Assembly (NCBI RefSeq): GCF_000001735.4
Contig: NC_003071.7
Span: 4,209,151 to 4,273,150, forward strand
From: Arabidopsis thaliana
Lineage: Eukaryota > Streptophyta > Magnoliopsida > Brassicales > Brassicaceae
Length of the DNA: 64,000 nucleotides
Reading direction: 5' to 3'
The notes below the pieces were generated by a model that saw only the letters and a list, made by a program, of their open reading frames with translations, ran no database searches and was not told the origin of the DNA. Below are positions 22,424-33,924 of the stretch, piece after piece (positions within the stretch are counted from its first letter, which is position 1; each line of letters begins with the position of its first letter). A program made the translations under genes and the position numbers.

Positions 22424-25400
22424 ATGTCTACAACTAGAATAGAAGTTGAGAAGTTTGATGGTCGTTGTGATTACACGATGTGGAAGGAGAACTGTTGGCT
22501 CATATGGATATATTGGGTCTGTGTACTGCTCTCAAAGAATCAGAGAGCAAGGGTGAGGAGTTATCAGGTCCAGACGAATTTGATGAAGACTATAAAGAGA
22601 AGCTCGAAAAGTTCAAAGCTTTAGAAGAAAAGAAGAGAAAGGCTAGGAGCGCCATAGTTCTTAGTGTCATTGATAGAGTCCTAAGGAAGATAAAGAAGGA
22701 ATCGACAGCCGCTGCAATGTTGTTAGCCTTGGATAGGCTATACATGTCGAAAGCCTTTCCAAATAGGATCTATCTGAAGCAGAAGCTTTACAGCTACAAG
22801 ATGTCTGAAAATCTGTCAGTAGAAGGTAATATCGATGAATTCCTTTAGATTATTACAAACTTAGAGGACATGAATGTTAATATCTCTGATGAGGATCAAG
22901 CTATTCTGCTGTTAACATCGCTTCCAAAAGCTTTTGATCTGCTTAAGGATACTCAGAAATATAGCTCGGGTAAGTCTATATTAACCTTAGATGAGGTTGT
23001 TGCAGCCATCTACTCTAAAGAGTTGGAGTTAGGGTCTGTAAAGAAGAGTATCAAGGTTCAGGCTGAAGGTCTTTTTGTTAAAGACAAGAATGAGGCTAAA
23101 GGAAAGGGTGAACAAAAGGGAAAGGGGAAAGGAAAGAAGGGCAAATCCAAGAAGAAACCCGGGTGCTGGATTTATGGTGAAGAAGGACACTTCAGAGCTT
23201 CCTGTCCAAACCAGAACAAGCCACAGTTCAAGCAGAGTCAAGTAGCAAAGGGAGAATCCTTAGGAGGAAAAGGAAACATAGCTGAAGCAGCTGGTTATTA
23301 TGTATCTGAGGCGTTGTCATCAACTGATATCCGTTTAGAAGATGAATGGATACTAGATACAGGCTGTAGCTATCACATGACCTACAAGAGGGAATGGTTT
23401 GAAGAGTTCGATGAAGAAGCAGGAGGTTGTGTCAGAATGGGAAACAAGACTGTTTCTCGGGTAAAAGGAATTGGAACCATCAGGGTCAAAAATGATGATG
23501 GTCTGTCTGTGGTTCTCACAAATGTGAGATATATTCCTGATATGGATAGAAATCTGCTATCTTTGGGGACTTTTGAAAAGGCAGGTTACAAGTTTGAGTC
23601 AGAAAATGGAATCTTAAGCATTAAAGCTGGAAGTCAAGTGCGACTTACTGGAAGAAGGTATGACACTCTTTATTTGCTTAACTGGAAACCTGTAGCTAGT
23701 GAATCACTTGATGTAGTTAGGAGAATGGATGATACTGTGTTATGGCATAGAAGTTTATGTCATATGAGTCGAAAGAACATGGAGATTTTGGTCAAGAGAG
23801 GACTTCTAGATGGTAAGAAAGTCTCAGTTCTCGACACCTGCGAGGACTGCATTTATGGTAAAGCCAAGAGAATTGGTTTCAATTCGGCTCATCATGGTAC
23901 CACTAAGAAGTTAGAATATGTTCATTCAGACCTTTGGGGAGCTCCATTAGTTCCATTCTCATTAGGGAAGTGCCAATACTTCATGTCAGTTATTGATGAT
24001 TACACTAGAAAGGTGTGGGTTTATTTTCTGAAAACCAAAGATGAAGCCTTCGAGAAGTTTGTTGATTGGGTCAGTTTGGTTGAGAATCAGAGTGACAATA
24101 GAGTGAAGACTCTTAGAACAGACAATGGTCTGTAACAAGTTGTTTGATGGTTTTTGTGAATCAAAAGGGATTCAAAGGCACAGAACGTGTGCTTACACAC
24201 CTCAACAGAATGGGGTTGCTGAACGCATGAATAGAACCATCATGGAGAAAGTGAGAAGCATGCTGAGTGATTGAGGTCTACCTATGAAGTTTTGGGCAGA
24301 GGCAACTCACACTGCAGTACTTCTCATCAATAAAACACCATCATCAGCTCTTAATTTTGAGATTCCTGACAAGAAGTGGTCAGGAAAACCACCGGTTTAC
24401 AGTTATCTGAGAAGGTATGGATGTATAGCTTTCATTCACTCTGATGATGGAAAGCTTGAACCAAGAGCTAAGAAGGGAGTGTTTATTGGTTACCTGTTGG
24501 AGTAAAAGGGTATAAAGTGTGACTGCTGGATGAAAGAAAGTGTGTGGTTAGTAGAAATGTCATCTTTCAAGAAAATGTTGTGTACAAGGATCTGATGCTG
24601 ACACGTGAGAATGTGTCTAGTGAAGAAGATGATCAAACTGGATCATATCTAGATCTTGACCTTGAAGCAGAAGATGATGTTATCTCAGGTGGAGATCAAG
24701 GGATGTCTTAGACAACTCCTGTACCAGAAAGTCCAGTACACGCTACTCCACTCAGTAAAACTGCAAATGATAATGGTGTTTCTGAAGTAAATCAGTCTCC
24801 TCCGAGTTATCATTTAGTAAGAGACAGAGACAGAAGAGAGATTAGAGCACCAAGACGTTTTGATGATGAAGATTACTATGCTGAGGCATTGTATACAACT
24901 GAAGATGGTGATGTAGTTGAGCCGGAGAGTTTCAACGAGGCAAAAATGGACTCTAATTGGAACAAATGGAAGCTTGCTATGAATGACGAGATCGATTCTC
25001 AAGAGAAAAACAACACGTGGACAGTAGTCACGAGACCTGAGAATCAAAGAATCATTGGCTGCAGGTGGATCTACAAGTATAAGCTTGGGATTCTGGGTGT
25101 AGAAGAACCAAGATTCAAAGCAAGACTTGTTGCCAAGGGGTATTCTCAACGAGAAGGAATTGACTATCATGAGATCTTTGCTCATGTGGTAAGACATGTA
25201 TCTATAAGGGTTTTGCTGACTATAGTATCACAAGAGGACTTGGAACTAGAGCAGTTAGATGTGAAAACAGCTTTTCTGCATGGAGAGCTGAAGGAGAAGA
25301 TCTACATGTCACCTCCAGAAGGTTATGAGTCAATGTTCAAAGAGAATCAGGTATGTCTTTTGAATAAAGCCCTGTATGGACTGAAGTAGGCACCAAAACA

Positions 25401-26484
25401 ATGGAATGAGAAGTTTGACAACTTCATGAAAGAGATTGGTTTTGTGAAAAGTCAGTATGATAACTGTGCTTACACTAAGGTGCTGCAGAACGGTTCAATG
25501 ATGTATCTTCTCATCTATGTGGATGATATGCTTGTAGCAGCAAAGGATAAAGAAGCAATAGCCTCTTAAAAGTCTGAGTTGAGCAAGCGTTTTGAGATGA
25601 AAGATTTGGGGGCTGCTAAGAAGATACTTGGTATGGAGATCAACAGAAACAGATCAGAGGGTGCTCTATGGCTGTCTCAGGAAGGTTACTTGAATAAGAT
25701 TCTTGAAACTTACAATATGTCAGAACCAAAGCCTGCAATGACTCCACTTGGAGCTCATTTTAAGTTTCAAGCTGCAACAGAACAGAAACTGGTCAGAGAT
25801 GAAGACTTTATGAAGTTTGTTCCCTACTCAAGCGCTGTGGGAAGCATCATGTATGCCATGATTGGGACACGTCCTGACCTTGCTTATCCAGTGGGTATCG
25901 TCAGCCGCTTCATGAGTAAACCGAGTAAAGATCATTGGGTTGGAGTGAAATGGGTGTTGAGATACATTAAAGATACTTTGAAAACAAGACTGTGTTACAA
26001 GAAAAGCTCAAGTTTCAAGATTGTGGGCTATTGTGATGCAAATTATGTTGATGACCTTGATAAGAGAAGATCAATCACTGGTCTTGGTTTTACACTTGGT
26101 GGAAACACCATAAGTTGGAAGTCAAGTCTACAAAGAGTTGTTGCTCAGTCAACAACAGAATCAGAGTACATGTCACTTAATGAAGCAGTGAACGAGGCAG
26201 TTTGGTTAAAAGGTTTGTTGAAAGACTTCAGGTATGATCAGAAGAGTGTGGAGGTCTTCTGTGATTCTCAGAGGGCTATTCCACTCTCGAAGAACAATGT
26301 GCATCATGAAAGAACCAAGCACATTGATGTTAAGTTCCATTACATCCGAGAGATCATATCAGATGGAACTGTTGAGGTGTTGAAGATAACTACAGAGAAG
26401 AACCCAGAGGATATATTCACCAAAGTTTTGGCAGTGAGTAAGTTTCAAATAGCTTTGAACTTGCTCCGTGTCAAGTCTGAGTAG
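22424..26484 (+). pseudogene. copia gag-pol polyprotein pseudogene
   Basis: The first ATG (22424) opens a Gag with KFDGRCDYTMWK. A one-base deletion near 22490 shifts the frame, and TAG at 22846 stops it. The frame resumes at 22849 with the Gag C terminus and a zinc knuckle, CWIYGEEGHFRASC, in which the second Cys is Tyr. Protease WILDTGCSYHMT and the integrase HHCC region (HRSLCHMS, CEDCIYGKAKR) follow. At about 24130 a small deletion near DNG breaks the integrase core; TGA at about 24272 and further shifts follow. The reverse transcriptase has LDVKTAFLHGEL, LYGLK then TAG (25387-25389), YVDDMLVA, and TAA at 25567. RNase H runs from 25579 to 26484 (DANYVDDLDKRRS, TTESEYMSL). Products could not be made from this copy. 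Confidence 0.9.
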
Positions 26485-26597
26485 TAAACTCGGAGAATCC
26501 GAGACTAGAATCCAGAGGCTAGAATCAGGTACTCTTTCTCTCTCTTGTAACTCTAAACAGTTTGAATGTTTGTGGCTTATGCTATCTAGTGGAGATT

Positions 26598-27362
26598 TGT
26601 GAAGACTGATAGCTTGAAGCACAAGGTGATATTCAAATGTTTGGCCTTAACCTTAAGACTTAACCCAAGGTAAAGTAACTCAACCTTGGTTAGTCTACTT
26701 TTGGGACCACAACAAAGCAAACGGCTATGAAGGAGCTTGCCTCGCAATGGCATCGGTTTGCTTTAAGGACAGTTTGTCCATTTGTGTGTGCAAAGAGAGG
26801 AGGTTAAAGAAGGAGACAACAATCGCTTTCAAGCTGGCAGTTTTGGCGTTTTAAGGAGCGTAGGCTCCGGCTTGTTATTTGCTGGGGTGAAGCCCTAATC
26901 TACTTTGAAGTATAAATAGGTGCTTAAGTCATTGAGAGAGTGTGCGAGACATTTTACAGAGTTTGTGAGGTGTTAAGAGAGAAAGCTATTCATAGTATAA
27001 ACTTGTATTAGCTGTTCTTTGTGGGATAACAGAGTAGTGCAGAGCAATCCTAAGTACTAGTGAAGGGTATTAGGTGTATTGCTTGTAGACTCTTGTTGTA
27101 AACACTATCAGATTCTAGTGGATTCCGAGGAGAGTCTCGGCCCAGACGTAGCTACCCTTTGGGAGTGAACTGGGTATTAAAGTCTCGTGTGTGTTCTCTG
27201 TTTTGTTTCTCTATTTCTTCCAAAGTCTTGTTCTTCTTACAAACACTCTTGAACCAGTTTCTGAAGTACATCACTCATCTCTGAAGTCGTTTTGTTCTAG
27301 GATCTGTTTTGAGTCACTGAGTAAAGGAAAGTCGACGTCTTTAGCTCTGTGGTTTCTTAACA
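26598..27362 (+). repeat. 3' LTR of copia element (765 bp)
   Basis: Partner of 21593-22358, followed by the right target duplication GTTAC. Confidence 0.95.
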
Positions 27363-27507
27363 GTTACACTCTTCGGCTAACCAAAATTTGACATGTATGG
27401 GGTTCTAAAAATTACATATAAAGTAGCCGTTCTAAAGAATGTGGGCCGTGCCTGACCTGAACAAGTTCGATAAAATCTGCTTAACCAAACCCATTTACAG
27501 CGGCTTT

Positions 27508-28854
27508 TGTAACGCCCGCGATCCTCAATAGGATCGTTGGCTAGGACTTGGTCCGAGAGAAGAAGGTGGAGTCTCGGACAAGTGAGAAGGAGCTGGCCAT
27601 AAGCTCGGACAAAGGGGAAATCATGCAGGCTAAGCTAGGATCGTAAAGAAATCACTTGGGTCAGCTCGCCCAAAGCTTAAGCCCAGCTGGAAGGAGTGAC
27701 GGTTACTCAGGTCGAGTGACAGTCCAGCTCGGGCAGCTGGACGAGTGACGGTTGAGCTCGAGGTAGCTGGACGAGTGACGGACGAGCTCGAGGCGGCTGG
27801 ACGAGTGACGGTTGAGCTCGAGGTAGCTGGGCGAGTGACGGACGAGCTCGAGGTAGCTGGACGAGTGACGGACGAACTGGGCGGTTATGGGCGAAGAGAT
27901 ACAACTCTTCGGAAAGGTGCAACTCTTCGGAAGGGCGCAACTCTTCGGAAAGGTGCAACTCTTCGGAAAGGTGCAAGGAACGGATGTGTTGATTCGGGAA
28001 GCATCCATTCGCCCCCTATATAAGGAAGGGCGCCCAGGACCATTCCACTCACCACAACACACCGAAAACACAAGAAACTCACCATTAAAACTCTCTCCCT
28101 CTTGGGAGAATAAATAGTCTTAGGATTCGGTAGCCGGGCTGTGGCCGGCAATAAAGAAGGAGGGTCAGATCGACCTAACCTCGAGAAGGAAGGTAAGTGA
28201 TCCTAGACTTTGAGTCTAAGGGTTCTAGGATGTGAGTTAGTAGTCGGATCTTTGAAAGGATCGACTAGAAGGCTGGGTAGTATCCGGGTCATGTGCATCC
28301 TACACAAGACTCGGTCCGGGTAGGGATCGGCTGAGGCGGGGACGCGGCTCGGCGGAGGACCGGCGGGTCTTAACTGACCTGCCGAGAATCGGCCGGACTG
28401 ATGCGCGATCTTCCCCTCTCTGAATTCTCTTCACGGATCCGAGTAGTGTATGGCATATAGAGCATTGCATGGACTTGCATATGATTAAGTAAATGAGATT
28501 ACTTGTGGCTCTATGACTTTCAGGAGCGAATGGTGATCGTGGGAAGGACTTGGCTTAGGCGCGAGAGACTCAAGGCCGAGATGATGGGTGGTGATAGTTC
28601 GGTTAGTCTAGGGATCGATTATATGACTTGTAATAGCTTATATGCAAACTCATAGGTTGTATCGAATCCTTTGCTTAATCAATAAAGTATCCGATTGTTT
28701 GTTTACTCTATTCGTCTCATATATTGAATCACGGAATCATATGGAACGGATTAGACTAGGAAAGAACCTCATAAACGGTTAGGGCCGAGTCACTTAGTGG
28801 CTTGGGTCGAGAGAACTCGTCCGGACTTTAGGCAGTCCGCATCGGGGCCTTTCA
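27508..28854 (+). repeat. 5' LTR of Tekay element (1347 bp)
   Basis: Starts TGTAACGCCCGCGATCC and ends GGGCCTTTCA. A TATA box TATATAA lies at 28017-28023. Upstream of it lie two arrays: units of about 31 bp with GAGTGACGG and GAGCTCGAGGTAGCTGG (about 27740-27870), and four CAACTCTTCGGAAAGGTG-like 18-mers (27901-27976). Apparent proteins on both strands here are translations of the arrays. Confidence 0.95.
27740..27976 (+). repeat. Two tandem arrays upstream of the LTR TATA box
   Basis: About five units of 31 bp (GACGAGTGACGG, then GAGCTCGAGG, then AGCTGG) are followed by four 18-bp units of CAACTCTTCGGAAAGGTG type. They end about 40 bp before the TATA box, where LTR enhancers usually lie. 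The 3' LTR has the same arrays at about 34132-34369 with the same unit number. Confidence 0.85.
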
Positions 28855-29000
28855 AAGTATCAGAGCATGCTTGGTTCTAGGACTAGGTGTTGGGTTAAGG
28901 GGTATCACCACTCGTTGGCTTGAGAATCTCGCGGTAGTTGTTCTTTACTCTTTTGCGATTTTACTAGGAGTTATGTGGATTAACTTTGGAGGTTTCGCAG

Positions 29001-30497
29001 ATGGGTAAGAGCAGCAAAACGGGAAAGAGTAAGAAGGACAAGGGCATTGTCGAGGAGACTTTGGTTGAGGAGGAAACGATGATCAACGAGAAAACCAGAG
29101 TCGGGACGATGTTCGATGGGACAGACTCGGCCGGACCTGAGGCCGGGAAGAAGTCCATAAATGAGGAAGCACCGGAGAGTAGTGGTGCAAGGGACAGCAC
29201 GGATAACCGGAACAATACTCCAACGGCCCAAGAACAGTGGGATTTGATGAAGGGAATGATGGCGCAACTAGCCACATTGACTAAGGCCGTTATAGCGGAT
29301 CCGGTGGTCCTAAAAGTGGATAACCAAAAGGATGATGACTCGGAAGTTGTGGAAGTGAATCCACAACCGAATCATGGGCGGAAAAGGGGAGACTATCTGA
29401 GTCTTCTCGAACATGTCTCAAGGCTGGGCACGAGACACTTCATGGGCAGTACGGACCCGATTGTGGCCGATGAGTGGAGGAGTAGACTCAAGAGGAACTT
29501 CAAGTCTACCCGCTGCCCTGAGGATTACCAAAGGGACATTGCGGTCCACTTCCTTGAAGGAGACGCCCATAACTGGTGGTTAACCGTCGAGAAACGCAGA
29601 GGGGACGAGGTCCGGTCCTTTGCGGATTTCGAAGACGAGTTTAACAAGAAGTACTTTCCACCGGAGGCTTGGGATAGGCTTGAATGTGCGTACCTTGACC
29701 TAGTTCAAGGGAACCGCACGGTGCGTGAATATGATGAGGAATTTAACCGCCTAAGGCGTTATGTGGGACGTGAACTTGAGGAGGAACAAGCTCAACTGCG
29801 CCGATTTATCCGTGGACTAAGGATAGAGATCCGCAACCATTGTTTGGTCCGGACATTCAACTCGGTTTCCGAATTGGTTGAAAGGGCAGCAATGATTGAG
29901 GAAGGGATCGAGGAGGAGAGGTACTTGAACCGGGAGAAAGCACCGATCCGGAACAATCAATCCACCAAACCCGCGGATAAGAAAAGGAAGTTTGACAAGG
30001 TGGATAACACCAAGTCCGATGCTAAGACCGGGGAATGCGTGACCTGTGGTAAGAATCACAGCGGAACTTGCTGGAAGGCCATAGGTGCATGTGGCCGGTG
30101 TGGAAGCAAGGACCATGCGATCCAAAGTTGCCCGAAAATGGAACCAGGACAGTCCAAGGTTCTCGGTGAAGAGACAAGGACTTGTTTCTATTGCGGAAAG
30201 ACTGGACATCTAAAGCGAGAGTGCCCTAAGTTGACTGCGGAGAAGCAGGCCGGACAAAGGGACAATCGCGGGGGAAATGGACTGCCGCCTCCCCCAAAGC
30301 GGCAAGCCGTGGCATCGCGAGTTTATGAGTTGTCGGAGGAAGCTAACGATGCCGGAAACTTCAGGGCGATCACTGGTACGTTCTCACAACTCCCTATTCA
30401 TTATTTCAATAACTGCATTTGCATTGCATCATGCATATGGGAAAGGGGAGGTACTCAGCATTCTAAGGGAATGTGTAGGGACCTTGAGAGTAGGTGA
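29001..30497 (+). CDS. Tekay Gag (498 aa, unspliced form)
   Basis: Gag forms the particle that packages element RNA. I take ATG 29001 ([12 protein letters not shown]) as the start because the few codons upstream in frame lack an ATG. Residues 1-80 are charged and low in complexity. The retrotransposon Gag domain covers about residues 130-290, with [21 protein letters not shown] and FNKKYFP. A zinc knuckle [14 protein letters not shown] lies near residue 395-410, preceded by a Cys/His-rich [12 protein letters not shown] and CGRCGSKDH segment. The frame ends at TGA 30495-30497. The last 41 residues after AITG do not look like Gag or Pol and come from the putative intron. In the spliced form Gag is joined directly to protease. 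Confidence 0.85.
   Translation: MGKSSKTGKSKKDKGIVEETLVEEETMINEKTRVGTMFDGTDSAGPEAGKKSINEEAPESSGARDSTDNRNNTPTAQEQWDLMKGMMAQLATLTKAVIADPVVLKVDNQKDDDSEVVEVNPQPNHGRKRGDYLSLLEHVSRLGTRHFMGSTDPIVADEWRSRLKRNFKSTRCPEDYQRDIAVHFLEGDAHNWWLTVEKRRGDEVRSFADFEDEFNKKYFPPEAWDRLECAYLDLVQGNRTVREYDEEFNRLRRYVGRELEEEQAQLRRFIRGLRIEIRNHCLVRTFNSVSELVERAAMIEEGIEEERYLNREKAPIRNNQSTKPADKKRKFDKVDNTKSDAKTGECVTCGKNHSGTCWKAIGACGRCGSKDHAIQSCPKMEPGQSKVLGEETRTCFYCGKTGHLKRECPKLTAEKQAGQRDNRGGNGLPPPPKRQAVASRVYELSEEANDAGNFRAITGTFSQLPIHYFNNCICIASCIWERGGTQHSKGMCRDLESR
30376..30478 (+). other. Putative 103-nt GT-AG intron joining gag and pol
   Basis: Gag reads AITG up to 30375, where G|GTACGT offers a donor; TGTAG|GG at 30474-30480 offers an acceptor. 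Removing 30376-30478 restores one codon (GGG) and continues as [20 protein letters not shown], which is how Tekay-type polyproteins pass from Gag into protease. The length (103 nt, one more than a multiple of three) exactly accounts for the frame change between the two long frames. TTCTAAG about 20 nt before the acceptor could be the branch site. Splicing is inferred, not shown. Confidence 0.65.
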
Positions 30498-33400
30498 CGT
30501 AGTAACGCACACTCTATTTGATTCTGGGGCTACACATTGTTTTGTTAGTCCGGAATTGGTTGAAACAGGTGGGTTCAGGAAAGAACCAAACACCGATTAT
30601 GGAATGGTACGAGCGGCCGGCGGACAGGCAATGTATCCGACCGGACTTGTTCGGGGCATCTCGGTTGTAGTGAACGGTGTCAATATGCCCGCGGACCTAA
30701 TCATTGTTCCACTAAAGAAACATGATGTTATCTTAGGGATGGACTGGTTGGGGAAGTACAAGGCCCACATAGATTGTCACCGAGGACGGATACAATTCGA
30801 GAGGGACGAAGGTATGTTAAAATTCCAAGGAATAAGAACAACCTCGGGAAGCTTGGTAATCTCGGCAATCCAGGCTGAAAGGATGCTCGGGAAAGGATGT
30901 GAGGCATATTTAGCCACGATCACAACCAAGGAAGTGGGGGCGAGTGCGGAGTTGAAAGACATTCCGATCGTCAACGAGTTCTCGGACGTGTTTGCGGCCG
31001 TTAGTGGTGTACCACCGGACCGGTCAGACCCGTTCACGATAGAACTCGAGCCCGGGACAACCCCCATATCTAAAGCTCCGTACCGGATGGCACCGGCGGA
31101 AATGGCGAAGCTAAAGAAACAGTTGGAGGAGTTGTTGGATAAAGGATTCATCAGGCCGAGTAGCTCACCATGGGGTGCGCCTGTTCTGTTTGTGAAAAAG
31201 AAAGATGGTAGCTTTAGGCTATGCATCGACTATCGGGGATTGAATAAAGTTACGGTGAAAAACAAATATCCTTTACCCCGGATAGATGAGTTGATGGATC
31301 AACTTGGAGGTGCACAGTGGTTTTCAAAAATCGACTTGGCCTCAGGATATCACCAAATTCCCATAGAGCCAACGGACGTGAGGAAAACGGCTTTCCGGAC
31401 AAGGTACGACCACTTTGAGTTTGTGGTCATGCCATTCGGATTGACCAATGCACCAGCAGCTTTCATGAAAATGATGAATGGGGTATTCCGGGATTTCTTA
31501 GACGAGTTTGTTATCATCTTCATTAACGATATCCTTGTTTACTCAAAATCTTGGGAAGCTCACCAAGAACATCTAAGGGCGGTGCTGGAACGGCTAAGGG
31601 AACATGAGCTATTTGCGAAGTTAAGTAAATGCTCATTTTGGCAAAGGAGTGTTGGTTTTCTTGGTCATGTTATCTCGGACCAAGGAGTATCGGTTGATCC
31701 GGAGAAAATACGGTCGATAAAGGAGTGGCCACGACCAAGGAATGCCACCGAGATTAGGAGTTTTCTCGGACTAGCGGGGTATTACCGAAGGTTCGTAATG
31801 AGTTTTGCGAGCATGGCCCAACCCTTGACCCGACTGACCGGAAAAGACACCGCATTCAACTGGTCGGATGAGTGCGAGAAAAGCTTCCTGGAGTTAAAGG
31901 CCATGTTGACTAATGCACCAGTATTGGTCTTACCGGAGGAAGGTGAGCCCTATACGGTTTATACGGACGCATCAATAGTGGGACTAGGATGCGTACTGAT
32001 GCAAAAGGGGAGTGTTATCGCATACGCATCAAGGCAATTGCGGAAACATGAGAAGAACTACCCTACGCATGATTTGGAAATGGCCGCGGTAGTATTTTTC
32101 TTGAAGATTTGGCGATCATACTTGTATGGTGCTAAAGTTCAAATCTATACTGACCACAAAAGCCTAAAGTACATATTCACCCAGCCGGAGTTGAATCTAA
32201 GGCAAAGAAGGTGGATGGAACTTGTGGCGGATTACAACTTGGATATAGCGTACCATCCGGGCAAGGCCAACCAAGTCGCCGACGCCCTAAGTAGGAGGCG
32301 CTCGGAAGTTGAGGCGGAACGGAGCCAAGTGGACTTGGTTAACATGATGGGGACATTGCATGTGAATGCCTTGTCTAAAGAAGTTGAACCCTTAGGGTTG
32401 GGAGCCGCCGATCAGGCCGACCTGCTTAGTAGGATCCGGCTGGCTCAGGAACGGGACGAGGAGATAAAAGGATGGGCTCAAAACAATAAGACCGAGTACC
32501 AAACCTCGAACAATGGTACAATCGTGGTGAACGGTCGAGTATGTGTGCCGAACGATAGGGCATTAAAGGAGGAGATCCTAAGAGAGGCCCATCAATCGAA
32601 GTTCTCAATCCATCCTGGGTCGAACAAGATGTACCGCGACCTTAAAAGGTACTACCATTGGGTAGGAATGAAGAAAGACGTGGCCAGATGGGTGGCCAAG
32701 TGCCCGACTTGTCAACTGGTCAAGGCGGAGCATCAAGTACCAAGTGGGTTGTTACAAAACCTACCTATACCGGAATGGAAGTGGGACCACATAACGATGG
32801 ACTTCGTCACTGGACTGCCAACGGGGATCAAGTCCAAACACAATGCGGTATGGGTTGTGGTAGACCGATTGACTAAGTCTGCGCACTTCATGGCGATCTC
32901 GGATAAGGATGGAGCAGAAATCATTGCCGAGAAGTATATAGACGAGATCGTGCGGTTACATGGGATTCCGGTTAGTATAGTGTCAGACCGAGACACAAGG
33001 TTCACGTCAAAGTTTTGGAAGGCTTTCCAAAAGGCCTTAGGAACTCGAGTGAACCTAAGTACTGCCTACCACCCACAAACGGACGAACAGTCCGAACGAA
33101 CGATTCAAACCCTCGAGGACATGTTGAGGGCATGCGTCTTGGATTGGGGAGGAAACTGGGAGAAATATCTAAGGTTAGTAGAGTTTGCATACAATAATAG
33201 TTTTCAAGCTAGTATTGGTATGTCTCCCTATGAGGCGTTGTATGGCCGAGCTTGTAGAACACCGTTGTGTTGGACGCCCGTGGGCGAACGTCGGTTGTTT
33301 GGACCTACGATCGTGGATGAAACCACGGAGAGAATGAAGTTCTTAAAGATCAAGTTAAAGGAAGCCCAAGATCGACAGAAAAGCTACGCCAACAAACGTC

Positions 33401-33924
33401 GAAAGGAATTGGAATTCCAAGTAGGAGATTTGGTGTACTTAAAGGCGATGACCTACAAAGGGGCAGGACGATTCACCTCAAGGAAAAAGTTAAGCCCAAG
33501 GTATGTTGGCCCGTACAAGGTGATCGAACGAGTAGGGGCGGTGGCATACAAACTTGACCTTCCTCCAAAACTAAATGCGTTTCACAACGTCTTCCATGTG
33601 TCACAATTACGGAAGTGTTTAAGTGATCAAGAAGAAAGCGTGGAAGATATACCTCCCGGGTTAAAGGAGAACATGACGGTGGAAGCATGGCCGGTACGGA
33701 TCATGGACCGAATGACGAAAGGGACTCGGGGAAAAGCAAGGGATTTGTTAAAAGTCTTGTGGAATTGTAGAGGCCGTGAGGAATACACTTGGGAAACCGA
33801 GAATAAGATGAAGGCCAATTTTCCGGAGTGGTTCAAGGAGATGGGTAAAGATCAACTTGATGCGGATTCGAGGACGAATCCAATTCAAGGGGGGGAGACT
33901 TGTAACGCCCGCGATCCTCAATAG
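30479..33924 (+). CDS. Tekay Pol: protease, RT, RNase H, integrase, chromodomain-like end
   Basis: One open frame of 1148 codons from the putative acceptor to TAA 33922-33924, which lies just inside the 3' LTR. Domains in order: aspartic protease with [10 protein letters not shown] (about 30515); reverse transcriptase with [25 protein letters not shown] and the catalytic region [12 protein letters not shown] (31510-31545); RNase H with [10 protein letters not shown]; integrase with an HHCC finger ([10 protein letters not shown], then CPTCQ) and core residues in [18 protein letters not shown] and [12 protein letters not shown]; then a chromodomain-like tail (MDRMTKG...YTWETE...FPEWFKEM). The catalytic pair normally Asp-Asp reads Asn-Asp (codon AAC), so the RT is probably inactive although the frame is open. 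Confidence 0.9.

Larger units (their letters stand above)
21593..27362 (+). mobile_element. Complete Ty1/copia retrotransposon, Tork-like, decayed
   Basis: LTRs at 21593-22358 and 26598-27362 are flanked by the perfect 5-bp duplication GTTAC (21588-21592 and 27363-27367). The primer site TGGTATCAGAGC (22362-22373) matches initiator tRNA-Met. The purine tract AGTGGAGATT precedes the 3' LTR. The LTRs differ at about 20 sites by eye, roughly 97% identity, so the copy is clearly older than the Tekay element next door. Domain order (gag, protease, integrase, reverse transcriptase, RNase H) is that of Ty1/copia. Confidence 0.95.

Noticed and set aside
24814-25197. 127-codon minus-strand frame in the copia RT region
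   Set aside because: Antisense shadow of the RT coding sequence.
27740-27976. CRISPR-like array of regular repeats
   Set aside because: Units are contiguous without unique spacers and lie in an LTR of a plant retrotransposon.
27703-28151. Several overlapping frames with repeated peptides (RPSLVQLPRA, ATLRKG types), again at 34096-34480
   Set aside because: Translations of the LTR tandem arrays in different frames on both strands; not proteins.
32426-33836. Minus-strand and out-of-frame open frames within the Tekay pol
   Set aside because: Shadows of the pol frame; they carry no motifs of their own.
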